Under the pieces are notes generated by a model. That model searched no databases and was not told the DNA's origin. It saw only the letters and a list, made by a program, of their open reading frames with translations. DNA of 64,000 nucleotides, from positions 1,494,501 through 1,558,500 of the forward strand of contig NZ_CP090349.1 in assembly GCF_021398735.1 (NCBI RefSeq). The letters are read 5' to 3'. This stretch comes from Methylobacterium oryzae. Its GTDB lineage: Bacteria > Pseudomonadota > Alphaproteobacteria > Rhizobiales > Beijerinckiaceae. The translations under genes were made by a program, and so were the position numbers. Every line of letters begins with the position of its first letter. Within the stretch, counting starts at the first letter, position 1. Shown here in pieces: positions 1 to 9,402 of the stretch.

Positions 1-876
1 GGCGGGCAGCTCCACCACGTCGACGTCGACGCGCATGCCGAGATCGTCGCTGGCGAGGCCGAAGAATGAGCCGTGCAGCGGCACGGCCTGGGCCGGATCG
101 CGGGTCACCGCCACGCGGATCAGGTCGCGGTTGCCCACGATGCCGTTGGTCGGGTCGAACTCGACCCAGCCGGCGCCCGGCAGGTAGACCTGCAGCCAGG
201 CGTGGGTGGAGCCGCCGCCGACGTGGCGCGCCCGGTCGTTGCGCGGGTTGTAGAGGTATCCGGAGACGAAGCGGGCGGCCATGCCGAGCGCCCGGACGCC
301 CTCCATCATCAGCACCGCGAAGTCCCGGCACGAACCGAGCTTCGTGCGCAGGGTCGTGAGCGGGTCCTGCACGCCCTTCTCGGAGCGGGCGAGGTAGGTG
401 AAGTTCGCCCGCACGCTGCGCGTCATCGCGGCCAGCAGCTCTTGCGTCGGGATACGGCCCTGCGGCGGCAGGAAGCTCCGCGCCCAGGCATCGACCTCGT
501 GCCGCGGGTCCGGCCATTGCCGCTCGATGGAGCGGGCGAGGTCCGGCATGTCCTCGGCGCCGTAGCCGAACGGGTAGTGGGTCGCGTGCGGCGCCAGGGG
601 GAAGACCGGCGCGTGCTCCGGGGTGTGGTCGAGGGTGATGCCGCAGTCGAAGGTCAGGGTCTCGGCGCGGGTGTCGAAGGTCGCGACCGCCACGCAGTTG
701 CCGAACACGTCGAACAGCCAGCGCAGGGCGGCCGGCTCCGGGGCAATGTCGAGGGTCGCCGCGATCAGCCGCTGATCGTAGCTGTCGCGCGGCCGGAACA
801 TGATCCGGTGCTCGCCGAAGGCGACCGGACGCCGGTACCGGTAGACCGTGCGGTGGCGGACGGAGAGGATCGGCAA
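1..876 (-). CDS. Transglutaminase-like protein, 3' end outside the window
   Basis: Reading leftwards from a TTG at 876 gives an N-terminal beta-rich region (starting LPILSVRHRTVYRYRRPVAF) and then a transglutaminase core. The catalytic Cys is in KLGSCRDFAVLMMEGVRALG, the His in GGGSTHAWLQVYLPGAGW and the Asp in VEFDPTNG. This is the bacterial transglutaminase-like cysteine protease layout. Family members are often linked to protein or peptide turnover and frequently sit beside circularly permuted ATP-grasp/alpha-E genes, which would lie outside the window. No in-frame ATG or GTG lies close upstream, so TTG is inferred. The stop codon is off the left edge, so the C-terminus is unseen. Confidence 0.85.
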   Translation of the reverse strand, partial: MPILSVRHRTVYRYRRPVAFGEHRIMFRPRDSYDQRLIAATLDIAPEPAALRWLFDVFGNCVAVATFDTRAETLTFDCGITLDHTPEHAPVFPLAPHATHYPFGYGAEDMPDLARSIERQWPDPRHEVDAWARSFLPPQGRIPTQELLAAMTRSVRANFTYLARSEKGVQDPLTTLRTKLGSCRDFAVLMMEGVRALGMAARFVSGYLYNPRNDRARHVGGGSTHAWLQVYLPGAGWVEFDPTNGIVGNRDLIRVAVTRDPAQAVPLHGSFFGLASDDLGMRVDVDVVELPA

Positions 877-948
877 GTCGCAGGCTCCGGGCTCGCGCCG
901 ACGCGGTCACCGGCGATGCAAGGGCCGGGCCCGGCCGCGCGGAACGCC

Positions 949-1545
949 TCAGACCACCGGCGGGGCCGGGTCGGCGGCGGCGCGCTCGGCCTCGACCAGC
1001 ACGTCGAGGGGGCGCCACGGCTTGGCGATGAAGACGGCCTCGGCCGGCAGCTCGGGGCGGGGAATGCCGTGGCCCGAGGTGATCACCAGACGGGCCCGGG
1101 GCCACAGGGTCGCCACCGCGCGGGCGAGCTGGAGGCCGTCCATCTCGCCGGCCAGCCGGACGTCGGCGAAGACGAGGGCGACGTCGCCCCCGCGCGCCTG
1201 GAGGACCGACAGGGCGGCCTCGGCGCTGTCGCACCCGACCACGTCGAGTTCGGTTTCCTCCAAGAGGGTCTCGGCGAGCGCGCGGATCTCGGGATCGTCC
1301 TCCACGACGAGCGCGAGACGCGGCGGACCGGCCTCGGCCGCCACGACGCTCGGCGCGCCCAGGGCGGCCTCGTCGCCCTCGTTCTGCCGCACGCGGCGGA
1401 CCAGGGCCGCGAGGTGTTCGGGCACACCCTCGGTGACCAGATCATCGTAGAACGACGCCAGTTTCTGACCGATCTGATCGAGCGGAATACCCGGTGACAG
1501 CGTATCGGTGAGCGGCAGGGGTGCGCTCGTCTGGTGCTTTTTCAA
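949..1545 (-). CDS. NepR-like domain fused to a response-regulator receiver domain
   Basis: This 198-residue protein has two parts. Residues about 22-58 (IGQKLASFYDDLVTEGVPEH and the following LAALVRRV) match the NepR pattern of a short helix, Tyr-Asp-Asp, Val-Pro and a leucine-rich helix. NepR is the anti-sigma factor that holds EcfG in the alphaproteobacterial general stress response. Residues about 76-190 are a receiver domain with acidic pocket E82/D83/D84, phospho-acceptor D128 (FADVRL), T156 (ITSG) and K175 (IAKPW). There is no output domain after the receiver. A TTG start at 1545 is supported by GGGGGAG just upstream. The obvious hypothesis is phosphorylation-controlled sigma binding, or interference with PhyR-NepR. 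NepR similarity is by eye and the function is inference. Confidence 0.75.
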   Translation of the reverse strand: MKKHQTSAPLPLTDTLSPGIPLDQIGQKLASFYDDLVTEGVPEHLAALVRRVRQNEGDEAALGAPSVVAAEAGPPRLALVVEDDPEIRALAETLLEETELDVVGCDSAEAALSVLQARGGDVALVFADVRLAGEMDGLQLARAVATLWPRARLVITSGHGIPRPELPAEAVFIAKPWRPLDVLVEAERAAADPAPPVV

Positions 1546-1665
1546 GGACTCCCCCCGAAGTCGACTTCCGCGCCGCCCGAGGATGCGGCGCTCGAAGGAG
1601 GAAAGTCGGCAATCCGCCGCTGGTTGCGCCGGGCGTTCGGAATCCCGCCCGGCGTCACAGAGCCG

Positions 1666-2832
1666 TTACTGCGTGGCGAGCCCGGCGTCGGCGTCGGCAT
1701 ACGCCATGATTCCAGAGACTTGGCGGACGTTCTGGTAGCGCGTCCCGCGGGTGCTCATCATCGCCTCGAACTTCTCGTGCACCTGTGCGACCGACAGGCT
1801 CAGGGGCTTGCGGTGGCGGCCGCGCCCGACGAAGCGCCCGGCGGCGAAGAAGATCGAGCGGTTGGCCCGGGCCGGCCCCGGGAGCAGGGCCGCCGCGGCG
1901 GCGGCCGGCTTGTTCACGACGTTGGCGAGGAACTCCTCGGCGTCGTCCGGTCCGAGGAAGTGGGCGAGGTAGACCTCGCCGAGGGTCAGCTCGCGGCCGA
2001 TGCGCAGGGCGATGCGGGCCGCGTCGCGCTTCAGCATCTCGCCGGCCATCAGCGCCGAGAGGTACGGGTCGCGGCGCAGTTCCAGCACCCGGGCGCGCTC
2101 CGCCGGATCGGTGATCACCGGCCGGTCGTTGGCGTCGGAGGTGATCAGCGCCGCGTCCTTCTCCAGCCCGTACTTGGCGCCGAAGTCGCGAACCACGCCG
2201 AGCCAGGTCCGCTCGATGAACTGGTAGAGGCCCGTCGCCGAGGACGTCTTGGCCTGGACCGCCGTGACGAAGCTCGATTCCTTGTCGGCTACTGCCATCA
2301 GCAGCACCGGATCGGTCTGGACCGCCTGGGCCGCCCGGACGATCGTCTGCACGAGGTGGCGCCGGATCTTCATCGGGCCGAACTCGAGGATGTCGTTCGG
2401 ATCGCCGACGGCGCTCTCGGAGAGCAGGAAGTCGTACGACACGCGGTCGACCGTGTTGGAGCCGAGTTCGGTGTCGAGGTCGTGCACCGGGGCGAAGCTC
2501 GCGGCGGCGCGCAGCGGCGTCTGCTCCAGCGGGGTGGTGAGGGCGACGGTGTGGATGCGCGGGCGCGGCATCGGGAGCTCGGTGGCGGCCTCCGCGACCG
2601 ACACGGCCGGCGACAGGCCGACCTTGGCGAGGTCCACGCCCGACCCGATCAGCGCGGCGCTGAGGCCGCCGGCGATCATCGAGACGGTGAGCAGGGAGCG
2701 GAACAGCGCGGGGCGGCTGCCATGGGCACGGCCCAGCATGGGCTGTGCGGCGATCACGTCGGCGCGGCCCGAGCCGAAATGGCCCTGCTTGCCGGTGATG
2801 GTCCTCGGCGATCCGACCGTGCGGCCCTGCAT
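1666..2832 (-). CDS. Exported or membrane-anchored lytic-transglycosylase-like protein
   Basis: About 388 residues from the ATG at 2832. After a basic N-terminus there is one hydrophobic segment (LFRSLLTVSMIAGGLSAALI), then a Pro-rich stretch, then a lysozyme-fold region beginning around VQTIVRAAQAVQTDPVLLMA. The sequence VADKESSFVTAVQAKTSSAT followed by GLYQFIERTW matches the E-S/S-x-x-x GLxQ pattern of soluble-lytic-transglycosylase domains, with Glu in KESSF as the likely catalytic acid. The role would be peptidoglycan cleavage in the periplasm. The C-terminal 100 residues are basic and unassigned. It sits alone between two oppositely or independently transcribed genes. An alternative start is 21 bases upstream. 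Confidence 0.7.
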   Translation of the reverse strand: MQGRTVGSPRTITGKQGHFGSGRADVIAAQPMLGRAHGSRPALFRSLLTVSMIAGGLSAALIGSGVDLAKVGLSPAVSVAEAATELPMPRPRIHTVALTTPLEQTPLRAAASFAPVHDLDTELGSNTVDRVSYDFLLSESAVGDPNDILEFGPMKIRRHLVQTIVRAAQAVQTDPVLLMAVADKESSFVTAVQAKTSSATGLYQFIERTWLGVVRDFGAKYGLEKDAALITSDANDRPVITDPAERARVLELRRDPYLSALMAGEMLKRDAARIALRIGRELTLGEVYLAHFLGPDDAEEFLANVVNKPAAAAAALLPGPARANRSIFFAAGRFVGRGRHRKPLSLSVAQVHEKFEAMMSTRGTRYQNVRQVSGIMAYADADAGLATQ

Positions 2833-3061
2833 CGTTATCCCGACTCTCCACACGCCGCTGTGGCGCTACGGACTCACCATCGCTTGACAGATGTGGCGAC
2901 AACACGGCCGCGCTTGTGGCCGAGTTGCGGCGTCCCGTGGAGATTTCGGGGCAGGCCGCCCGTGACTCGCGCGGCATCCCTCCTTAAGAGGGCGCCATGC
3001 GGGCGCCGGGCGGATGACGCGCGGCCGCCCTTTCCCGTCCGTACTGCCAGAGTCAGCCCCG

Positions 3062-5740
3062 ATGAGCGGCGTCAACGAGATCCGGTCGACCTTCCTCGAC
3101 TACTTCGCCAAGGCGGGCCACGAGGTCGTGCCGTCCTCGAGCCTCGTGCCGAAGAACGACCCGACGCTGATGTTCACGAACGCCGGCATGGTGCAGTTCA
3201 AGAACGTCTTCACCGGGATGGAGAAGCGCGCCTACGACCGGGCGACGACGGCGCAGAAATGCGTGCGGGCTGGCGGCAAGCACAACGACCTCGACAATGT
3301 CGGGTACACCGCGCGCCACCACACCTTCTTCGAGATGCTCGGCAACTTCTCGTTCGGCGACTACTTCAAGGACCGCGCGATCGAGCTGGCCTGGACGCTG
3401 ATCACCAAGGAGTTCGGCCTCAAGCCCGACAAGCTCCTCGTCACCGTCTACGCCGACGACGACGAGGCCGCCGGCCTGTGGAAGAAGATCGCCGGCTTCT
3501 CCGACGACAAGATCATCCGGATCGGGACCTCCGACAATTTCTGGCAGATGGGCGATACCGGCCCCTGCGGCCCCTGCTCGGAGATCTTCATCGACCAGGG
3601 CCCGGCGCTGCAGGGCGGCCCGCCCGGCTCGCCGGACGAGGACGGAGACCGCTTCCTCGAGTTCTGGAACCTCGTGTTCATGCAGTACGAGCAACTGGAG
3701 CCGGGCGTCCGGAACCCGCTGCCGCGGCCGTCGATCGACACGGGCATGGGCCTGGAGCGCATGGCGGCGATCCTCCAGGGCGTCCACTCGAACTACGACA
3801 CCGACCTGTTCCGCGCCCTGATCGACGCCGTGGCCCACGCGGTCTCGCGGGCGCCGGAGGCGGCCACGATGGCGTCCTACCGGGTGATCGCCGACCACCT
3901 GCGGGCGGCCTCCTTCCTGGTGGCCGACGGTGTGCTGCCGGGCAACGAGGGCCGCGGCTACGTGCTGCGCCGGATCATGCGCCGCGCCATGCGCCACGCC
4001 GAGATCCTGGGGGCCCGCGAGCCCACCATGTTCCGCCTCGTGCCGACCCTCGTGCGCGAGATGGGCCAGGCCTACCCGGAGCTGATGCGGGCCGAGAGCC
4101 TGATCGCCGAGACCCTGAAGCTGGAGGAGACCCGCTTCCGCCGCACCCTCGAGCGGGGCCTGTCGATCCTCGACGCCGAGAGCCGCGACCTCCGGGAGGG
4201 CGACAAGCTCTCCGGCGAGACCGCCTTCACCCTCTACGACACCTACGGCTTCCCCCTCGACCTGACGCAGGACGCCCTCAAGGCCCGCGGCATTGGCGTG
4301 GACACCGACGCCTTCGCGGCCGCGATGCAGCGCCAGAAGCAGGCGGCCCGCGAGGCCTGGAAGGGCTCGGGCGAGGCGGCGACCGAGACGGTGTGGTTCG
4401 GACTGCGCGAGCGCGTCGGCGCCACCGAATTCCTGGGCTACGAGACCGAGACCGCCGAGGGCATCGTGACCGCGCTCCTGCGCGACGGCGCCGAGGTGAA
4501 GGCCCTCGAGGCTGGTCAGACCGGCCTCGTCCTCGTCAACCAGACGCCGTTCTACGGGGAGTCGGGCGGCCAGGTCGGCGATACCGGCCTGATCCTGGCG
4601 CCGGGCGTGCGGGCGCGGGTGACCGACACCCAGAAGAAGCTCGGCGACGTGTTCGTCCATCACGTCACCGTGGAGGAGGGGACGGTGGGCCTCGACCAGC
4701 CGGTCGAGTTGAAGGTCGACAACGCCCGCCGCAGGGCGATCCGGGCCAACCACTCGGCCACCCACCTGCTCCACGAGGCCCTGCGGCAGGTGCTGGGCGA
4801 CCACGTCGCCCAGAAGGGCTCGCTGGTCAGCCCCGACCGGCTGCGCTTCGACATCAGCCACCCGAAGCCGATTGAGGCCGACGAGCTCGGCCGCGTCGAG
4901 GACATCGCCAACGCGGTGCTGCTGCAGAACGCGCCCGTCGTCACGAAGCTGATGGCCGTGGACGACGCGATCGCGTCGGGCGCCCGCGCGCTGTTCGGCG
5001 AGAAGTACGGCGACGAGGTGCGGGTGGTCTCGATGGGGCTGCCGGTCGACGGCGACGCCGCGCAACCGCGCGCCAAGAACTTCTCCGTGGAGCTCTGCGG
5101 TGGCACTCACGCCGCGCGCACCGGCGATATCGGGGCGATCACCATCGTGGCCGAGAGCGCGGTGGGCGCGGGCGTGCGCCGGATCGAGGCGCTGACGGCC
5201 GACGCGGCGCGCCGTCACCGGGCCGAGGAGGCCCGGACGCTGGCGGCGCTCGCCGGCATCCTCAAGGCGCCGGTCTCGGAGGCGCCCGACCGCCTGACCG
5301 CGCTGATGGAGGACCGGCGCCGCCTGGAGCGCGAACTGGCCGAGACCCGTCGCAAGCTCGCCATGGGCGGCGAGGGCGGCCCGGGCTCGGGCGCGCAGCA
5401 GACCGAGATCGGCGGGGTGGCCTTCCGCCGCTCCGTCATCGAGGGGCTCGACATGCGCGACCTCAAGCCGATCGTCGACGAGGAGAAGAAGCGCCTGGGC
5501 TCCGGCATCGTGGCGGTGGTCGGCGTCGGACCGGACGGCAAGGCCGGGCTGGTGGTCGGCGTCACCGACGACCTGACCGCGCGCTACGACGCGGTCGGCC
5601 TGGTCCGGGCCGGGGCCGGGGCGCTCGGCGGGAAGGGCGGCGGCGGCCGCCGCGACATGGCGCAGGCCGGCGGCCCGAACGGAGCCGGGGCCGAGGCCGC
5701 CCTCGACGCCGTCGCGCAGGCCCTCACCGAGGCCGCCTGA
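3062..5740 (+). CDS. alaS: Alanyl-tRNA synthetase
   Basis: Charges tRNA-Ala with alanine in the cytoplasm and clears misacylated Ser/Gly-tRNA. The 892-residue product starts [20 protein letters not shown], the normal AlaRS N-terminus, so the ATG at 3062 is preferred over one 48 bases earlier. The class II catalytic core is followed by the editing domain, with zinc-binding motifs [10 protein letters not shown] and [13 protein letters not shown], and a C-Ala region ([20 protein letters not shown]). Length and domain order are typical. It stands alone on the plus strand, followed by a hairpin at 5761-5784. Confidence 0.98.
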   Translation: MSGVNEIRSTFLDYFAKAGHEVVPSSSLVPKNDPTLMFTNAGMVQFKNVFTGMEKRAYDRATTAQKCVRAGGKHNDLDNVGYTARHHTFFEMLGNFSFGDYFKDRAIELAWTLITKEFGLKPDKLLVTVYADDDEAAGLWKKIAGFSDDKIIRIGTSDNFWQMGDTGPCGPCSEIFIDQGPALQGGPPGSPDEDGDRFLEFWNLVFMQYEQLEPGVRNPLPRPSIDTGMGLERMAAILQGVHSNYDTDLFRALIDAVAHAVSRAPEAATMASYRVIADHLRAASFLVADGVLPGNEGRGYVLRRIMRRAMRHAEILGAREPTMFRLVPTLVREMGQAYPELMRAESLIAETLKLEETRFRRTLERGLSILDAESRDLREGDKLSGETAFTLYDTYGFPLDLTQDALKARGIGVDTDAFAAAMQRQKQAAREAWKGSGEAATETVWFGLRERVGATEFLGYETETAEGIVTALLRDGAEVKALEAGQTGLVLVNQTPFYGESGGQVGDTGLILAPGVRARVTDTQKKLGDVFVHHVTVEEGTVGLDQPVELKVDNARRRAIRANHSATHLLHEALRQVLGDHVAQKGSLVSPDRLRFDISHPKPIEADELGRVEDIANAVLLQNAPVVTKLMAVDDAIASGARALFGEKYGDEVRVVSMGLPVDGDAAQPRAKNFSVELCGGTHAARTGDIGAITIVAESAVGAGVRRIEALTADAARRHRAEEARTLAALAGILKAPVSEAPDRLTALMEDRRRLERELAETRRKLAMGGEGGPGSGAQQTEIGGVAFRRSVIEGLDMRDLKPIVDEEKKRLGSGIVAVVGVGPDGKAGLVVGVTDDLTARYDAVGLVRAGAGALGGKGGGGRRDMAQAGGPNGAGAEAALDAVAQALTEAA

Positions 5741-5760
5741 GCCGCGACGGGCCGCGGAAG

Positions 5761-5784
5761 GGCCGCACCGTCACGGGTGCGGTC
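5761..5784 (+). terminator. Hairpin downstream of alaS
   Basis: CCGCACC pairs with GGTGCGG across a short loop, 20 bases past the alaS stop. There is no T-run, so this may be a Rho-assisted or weak intrinsic terminator. Confidence 0.45.
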
Positions 5785-5909
5785 CGATCGTCCTCCGCGA
5801 GACCGGCGCGGTCGGCCCGACAGGCTCCCGCGTCCGTTCCGGCCCCGGGTGAACATCGCGGCCCCCTCGCGGGTCCTGCGCCGCTCGGGTCACCGGGGAT
5901 CAGGCGAGA

Positions 5910-6179
5910 TCACCGGCTGCCGCCGCCGCCACCGCCCTGCGGCGCGACCCGCGACGGCTGGTTGGCGTTGCCCGCTGCCGCCGAGTTGTTGGAGATCGTG
6001 TCGGCCGGCCGGCCGGTGGGCGAGTAGCTCACGGCGGCTTCGTTCCCGGTGGCGTCGATCTGCTGGCTCACCACGCCCGGCGCGCCGGGAGCGGGCGCGA
6101 CGGGCCGGGCCTCGACCTGGGCGCTGGCCGGCGCGACGGTGGCGAGGGCGAGAAGGGCGGCGAGACATGTCCGGGTCAT
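5910..6179 (-). CDS. Small exported protein of unknown function
   Basis: An 89-residue product with a clear Sec signal peptide (MTRTCLAALLALATVAPASA, cleavage expected after ASA). The mature part is short, Pro/Ala/Asn-rich and ends in a Gly run followed by Ser-Arg. No domain is recognised. It is the first of three consecutive minus-strand genes for small exported proteins, with separate spacing and no overlap, so co-transcription is uncertain. Confidence 0.7.
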   Translation of the reverse strand: MTRTCLAALLALATVAPASAQVEARPVAPAPGAPGVVSQQIDATGNEAAVSYSPTGRPADTISNNSAAAGNANQPSRVAPQGGGGGGSR

Positions 6180-6283
6180 GAGAATCCTTGCTGGTTCCAG
6201 GCTCAGGCAACCTCAGTCGCGCGCGATCGATCCCGCGTTGTTGCGACGCGGCACCGCCTCGCCCCGGCGCCCGCCGCGCGCGA

Positions 6284-6694
6284 TCACTTCACGCGCGTCC
6301 AGGTCTGCCGCTTGCAGAACACGCTCATGACGCAGCCGGAGACCTCGAGCGAGTCGGGTCCCGTGAGCTTCAGCGAACCGGAATAGGTCTTGCCGTCGTT
6401 CGGGTTGTAGAGCGACCCTGAGAAGCCGCCGCCTTCGGGCTGTCGCGCGTCGAGGATCTGGACGCCGACGACGCTGCGGCCGCGCAGGGCCGGATCCGGG
6501 TTCTTCGCGTCGAGCCCCTTCCCGGGTGCGCTGATGATCGTGCCGCAGAAGCCGCCGCCGCAGGGCGCGATGCGGACCTTCGAACTGCCGGTTTCCGTCA
6601 GCCATACGCCGGCCGGATCGGCCGCCAGGGCCGGCGCGCACGCCGCGCCCGTCGCGAGCAGGGCCAGAACCGCGCGACGAAACCTCGAACCCAT
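6284..6694 (-). CDS. DUF2147-like exported protein
   Basis: A 136-residue product from the ATG at 6694 with a signal peptide (MGSRFRRAVLALLATGAACA, cut near ALA-AD). The mature part follows the DUF2147 pattern: DPAGVWLTETGSSKVRIAPC at the start, a central GGGFCGTI, a region NPNDGKTYSGSLKLTGPDSL, and the Cys-containing end VSGCVMSVFCKRQTWTR. The fold is expected to be a periplasmic beta-barrel of the lipocalin-like kind. No biochemical function is established for the family. Confidence 0.8.
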   Translation of the reverse strand: MGSRFRRAVLALLATGAACAPALAADPAGVWLTETGSSKVRIAPCGGGFCGTIISAPGKGLDAKNPDPALRGRSVVGVQILDARQPEGGGFSGSLYNPNDGKTYSGSLKLTGPDSLEVSGCVMSVFCKRQTWTRVK

Positions 6695-6728
6695 ACCTGT
6701 TCCTCCCAACCGAGAACGCGGCCGGGTT

Positions 6729-7475
6729 CTACCGCGATGCCTGCGGCAGCGCACCGCCCAGATACGTCTCGACGACCTCGCAGAACGGCTGCCCGGCCCC
6801 GGTCGACAGCACGGCGTCGATCTCGAAGAGCGGATCGTCCGGTCCGGGCGCGGCGCTCCGGACCGGCGCGCGCACCTCGACGGTGCTGCGCACCGGGGCG
6901 AGGGGACGCACGACCCGGCCGAAGGGCGTGCGGGTGGTGTCCAGCGTCGCGTTCATCTCCGGCGTGAGCCGGGCCGGCACGTACCAGTTATCCGCCTCGG
7001 ACAGGACGCGGTCCCCACAGGCGAGACGGACGCGGCGGTAGCGCACCGGCTCGTCCGGGCCGATCGCGAGACGGGCGCGCTGCGCGGCCGTCAGGGGCTT
7101 GTCGGCGACGGCCACGCGCTCCGCCACGAGGTGCGGGTCTCCGGCGAGCTTGTAGTCGGCACACCAGCTCTCGAGAGCGAAGGTCGCGCTGTGCGCCGCG
7201 AGGATACGGCTCCGCAGCGAGGCGATGAGCGCCTGCGGCCCGTCGGCGGCGGACGGCGTATCGGCCGGCTTCGGCGCCTCGGCGGCATCGCGCGCCCAGC
7301 TCGGCGACCCGGTCACCGCGACCGACCCCAGCAGCACCGCGAGGGCCAGGGGCGGTACCCGGAACGCCTGTGCGGCCGTTGCGGGCCGCGGGGCCCCGCG
7401 CGCCGATTGATCCCGTGCCAGTAATGGCAAAATGCGGACGGCATGGCGGAAAGACTTTCCGGTGTGCCACAGCAT
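6729..7475 (-). CDS. Exported protein with chorismate-lyase-like (UbiC/UTRA-like) core
   Basis: A 248-residue product with a hydrophobic segment near residues 40-60 (VPPLALAVLLGSVAVTGSPS) that could be a late signal anchor. A start nearer to it is possible. The stretch VRYRRVRLACGDRVLSEADN, then WYVPARLTPEMNATL and a short TPFGRVV, resembles the chorismate pyruvate-lyase/UTRA fold, where a Trp-Tyr-x-Pro strand and a G-R pair line the ligand pocket. Here the protein looks exported, so ubiquinone synthesis is doubtful. I do not assign a function. Confidence 0.55.
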   Translation of the reverse strand: MLWHTGKSFRHAVRILPLLARDQSARGAPRPATAAQAFRVPPLALAVLLGSVAVTGSPSWARDAAEAPKPADTPSAADGPQALIASLRSRILAAHSATFALESWCADYKLAGDPHLVAERVAVADKPLTAAQRARLAIGPDEPVRYRRVRLACGDRVLSEADNWYVPARLTPEMNATLDTTRTPFGRVVRPLAPVRSTVEVRAPVRSAAPGPDDPLFEIDAVLSTGAGQPFCEVVETYLGGALPQASR

Positions 7476-7622
7476 CTCGGATCATATCCTCCCAGCTGAA
7501 CCACCAGATCTTCGCTACGTGCCGCCGCATCGAGGCCCGGCAGAACGCTCCGACCGGACGGCTTCCCGGCCGAGCCGGCGACGCGGGCCGAGATCTATAC
7601 AAGACGCGGCGATCCGTCGAGC

Positions 7623-7644
7623 CGCCGGGCGGACGGGCCCGGCG
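7623..7644 (-). terminator. Hairpin downstream of lpd
   Basis: A perfect 8-bp stem (CGCCGGGC / GCCCGGCG) with a 6-base loop lies 12 bases past the lpd stop on the minus strand. No T-run follows. It probably marks the end of the pyruvate dehydrogenase operon. Confidence 0.5.
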
Positions 7645-7656
7645 CCGATGTCGTGT

Positions 7657-9402
7657 CTACCGACGGGCGACCGGCGGCAGGTCGGTGCAGAGGCCGAGCC
7701 CGGCCTCTGCCGCGAGACCGATCGTCTCGCCGAGCGTCGGGTGGGGGTGGATCGTCCGGCCGATATCGGTGGCGTCGGCGCCCATCTCGATCGCCAGCGC
7801 GACCTCGCCGATCATGTCGCCGGCGCTCGGGCCGACGATGGCGCCGCCGACGACGCGCCTGGTCTGCGCGTCGAACAGCAGCTTGGTCAGGCCGTAATCG
7901 GCGCCGTTGGCGATGGCCCGGCCCGAAGCGGCCCAGGGGAAGCGCGCCACCTCGACGGCCCGCCCGGCCGCCTTCGCGGCCGTCTCGGTGAGGCCGGCCC
8001 AGGCGATCTCCGGGTCGGTGTAGGCGACCGAGGGGATCACGGCGGCGTCGAACCCGGCCTTGTGGCCGGCGGCCGCCTCGGCGGCGACGTGGCCCTGATG
8101 CACCGCCTTGTGGGCGAGCATCGGCTGGCCGACGCAATCGCCGATGGCGAAGATGTGCGGCACGTTCGTGCGCATCTGGGCGTCCACCGGCACGAAGCCG
8201 CCGTCCAGCGCCACGCCGGCCGCGTCGAGGCCGAGCGTCGCCCCGTTGGGCCGGCGGCCGGCGGCCTGGAGAACGAGGTCGTAGGTTCCGGGCTCGGCCC
8301 CGCCCGAGAAGGTCACGGCGATCCCGTCCGGTTTCGCCTCGGCGGAGACGACCTCGATCCCTGTCAGGACGCGGTCGAAACGGTGGGCGTTGCGCTTCGT
8401 CCAGACGCTGACGAGATCCCGGTCGACGCCCTCGAGCAGGCCGGGCAGGCGCTCGACCACGTCGACCCGCGCGCCGAGGGCGCTGTAGACGGTCGCCATC
8501 TCCAGGCCGATGATGCCGCCGCCGATCACCAGGAGCCGGCGCGGCACGGCGGGCAGTTCCAGCGCCCCGGTGGAATTCACGATCCGCGGATCGTCCGGGA
8601 GCATCGGCAGGGCCACCGGCGCGGAGCCCGCCGCCACGACGGCGCCCGTGAAGGTGACGTCCCGCGTGCCGCCGTCGTGCAGCGTCACCGAGACCGTGTC
8701 GGGCCCGGTGAAGCGGGCTGTCCCGCGGACCACCTCGACCTTGCGCTGGCGCGCCATCTGGGCGAGCCCGTCGGTGAGGCGGCGTACGGTGCCGGCCTTG
8801 AAGGTCCGCAGCTTCTCCAGATCGACCGTCGGCGCGCCGAAGCTGATCCCGTGCGCGGCCAGCCGGACGGCCTCCTCGGTGACCGCGGCCACGTGGAGCA
8901 GCGCCTTCGAGGGGATGCAGCCCACGTTGAGGCAGACGCCGCCGAGGGTCGCGTGGCGCTCGACCAGGATGACCCGCTGCCCGAGATCGGCGGCCCGGAA
9001 GGCGGCCGAGTAGCCGCCCGGTCCTCCGCCGATCACCAGGAGATCGCAGCCCGCGCCGGCCTGCGGCTTCGGCGGCGGCGCGGCGGGCGTGGGCGCGGGG
9101 GTCGGAGCCGAGGCCGGCGCAGGGGTCGGTTCGCCGCGCGCGTCGGTCGCCTCGACCGCGAGGCGGGCGACGAGGGTGCCGGCCGAGACCGTGTCGCCGA
9201 GGCCGACCAGCATCTCCACGAGGCGGCCCGCCGCGGGGGAGGGGATGTCCAGCGTCGCCTTGTCGGATTCGACCACCAGCAGGGTCTGGTCCTTGGCGAC
9301 CGGCTGGCCGGGCGCCACCGGGATCTCGATGACGGGCACGTCGGCGTAGTCCCCGAGATCGGGGACGCGGATGTCGAGGGTCTCGGGCATGGCGGCGGTC
9401 AC
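7657..9402 (-). CDS. lpd: Dihydrolipoyl dehydrogenase (E3) with N-terminal lipoyl domain
   Basis: Reoxidises dihydrolipoamide of the pyruvate dehydrogenase complex, passing electrons through FAD to NAD+. Residues 1-85 form a lipoyl domain with the modified Lys in VESDKATLDIP. An Ala/Pro linker (APASAPTPAPTPAAP) follows, then the flavoprotein: FAD motif GGGPGGYSAAFRAADLG, redox disulfide CLNVGCIPSKAL, NAD motif VIGGGIIGLEMA, and FAD contact AIGDCVGQPMLAHKA. The final dimer interface motif HPHPTLGE is present. The GTG start overlaps the aceF stop (GTGA), showing translational coupling. An ATG 12 bases on is an alternative. Lipoyl-bearing E3 subunits are known in several bacteria. Confidence 0.96.
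   Translation of the reverse strand: MTAAMPETLDIRVPDLGDYADVPVIEIPVAPGQPVAKDQTLLVVESDKATLDIPSPAAGRLVEMLVGLGDTVSAGTLVARLAVEATDARGEPTPAPASAPTPAPTPAAPPPKPQAGAGCDLLVIGGGPGGYSAAFRAADLGQRVILVERHATLGGVCLNVGCIPSKALLHVAAVTEEAVRLAAHGISFGAPTVDLEKLRTFKAGTVRRLTDGLAQMARQRKVEVVRGTARFTGPDTVSVTLHDGGTRDVTFTGAVVAAGSAPVALPMLPDDPRIVNSTGALELPAVPRRLLVIGGGIIGLEMATVYSALGARVDVVERLPGLLEGVDRDLVSVWTKRNAHRFDRVLTGIEVVSAEAKPDGIAVTFSGGAEPGTYDLVLQAAGRRPNGATLGLDAAGVALDGGFVPVDAQMRTNVPHIFAIGDCVGQPMLAHKAVHQGHVAAEAAAGHKAGFDAAVIPSVAYTDPEIAWAGLTETAAKAAGRAVEVARFPWAASGRAIANGADYGLTKLLFDAQTRRVVGGAIVGPSAGDMIGEVALAIEMGADATDIGRTIHPHPTLGETIGLAAEAGLGLCTDLPPVARR

Noticed and set aside
1534..4875. Very long plus-strand open frame of over 1100 codons across alaS and its upstream region
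   Set aside because: Composition is Arg/Gly/Pro-rich with no domain. It is the shadow frame of high-GC genes, including alaS, in other frames.
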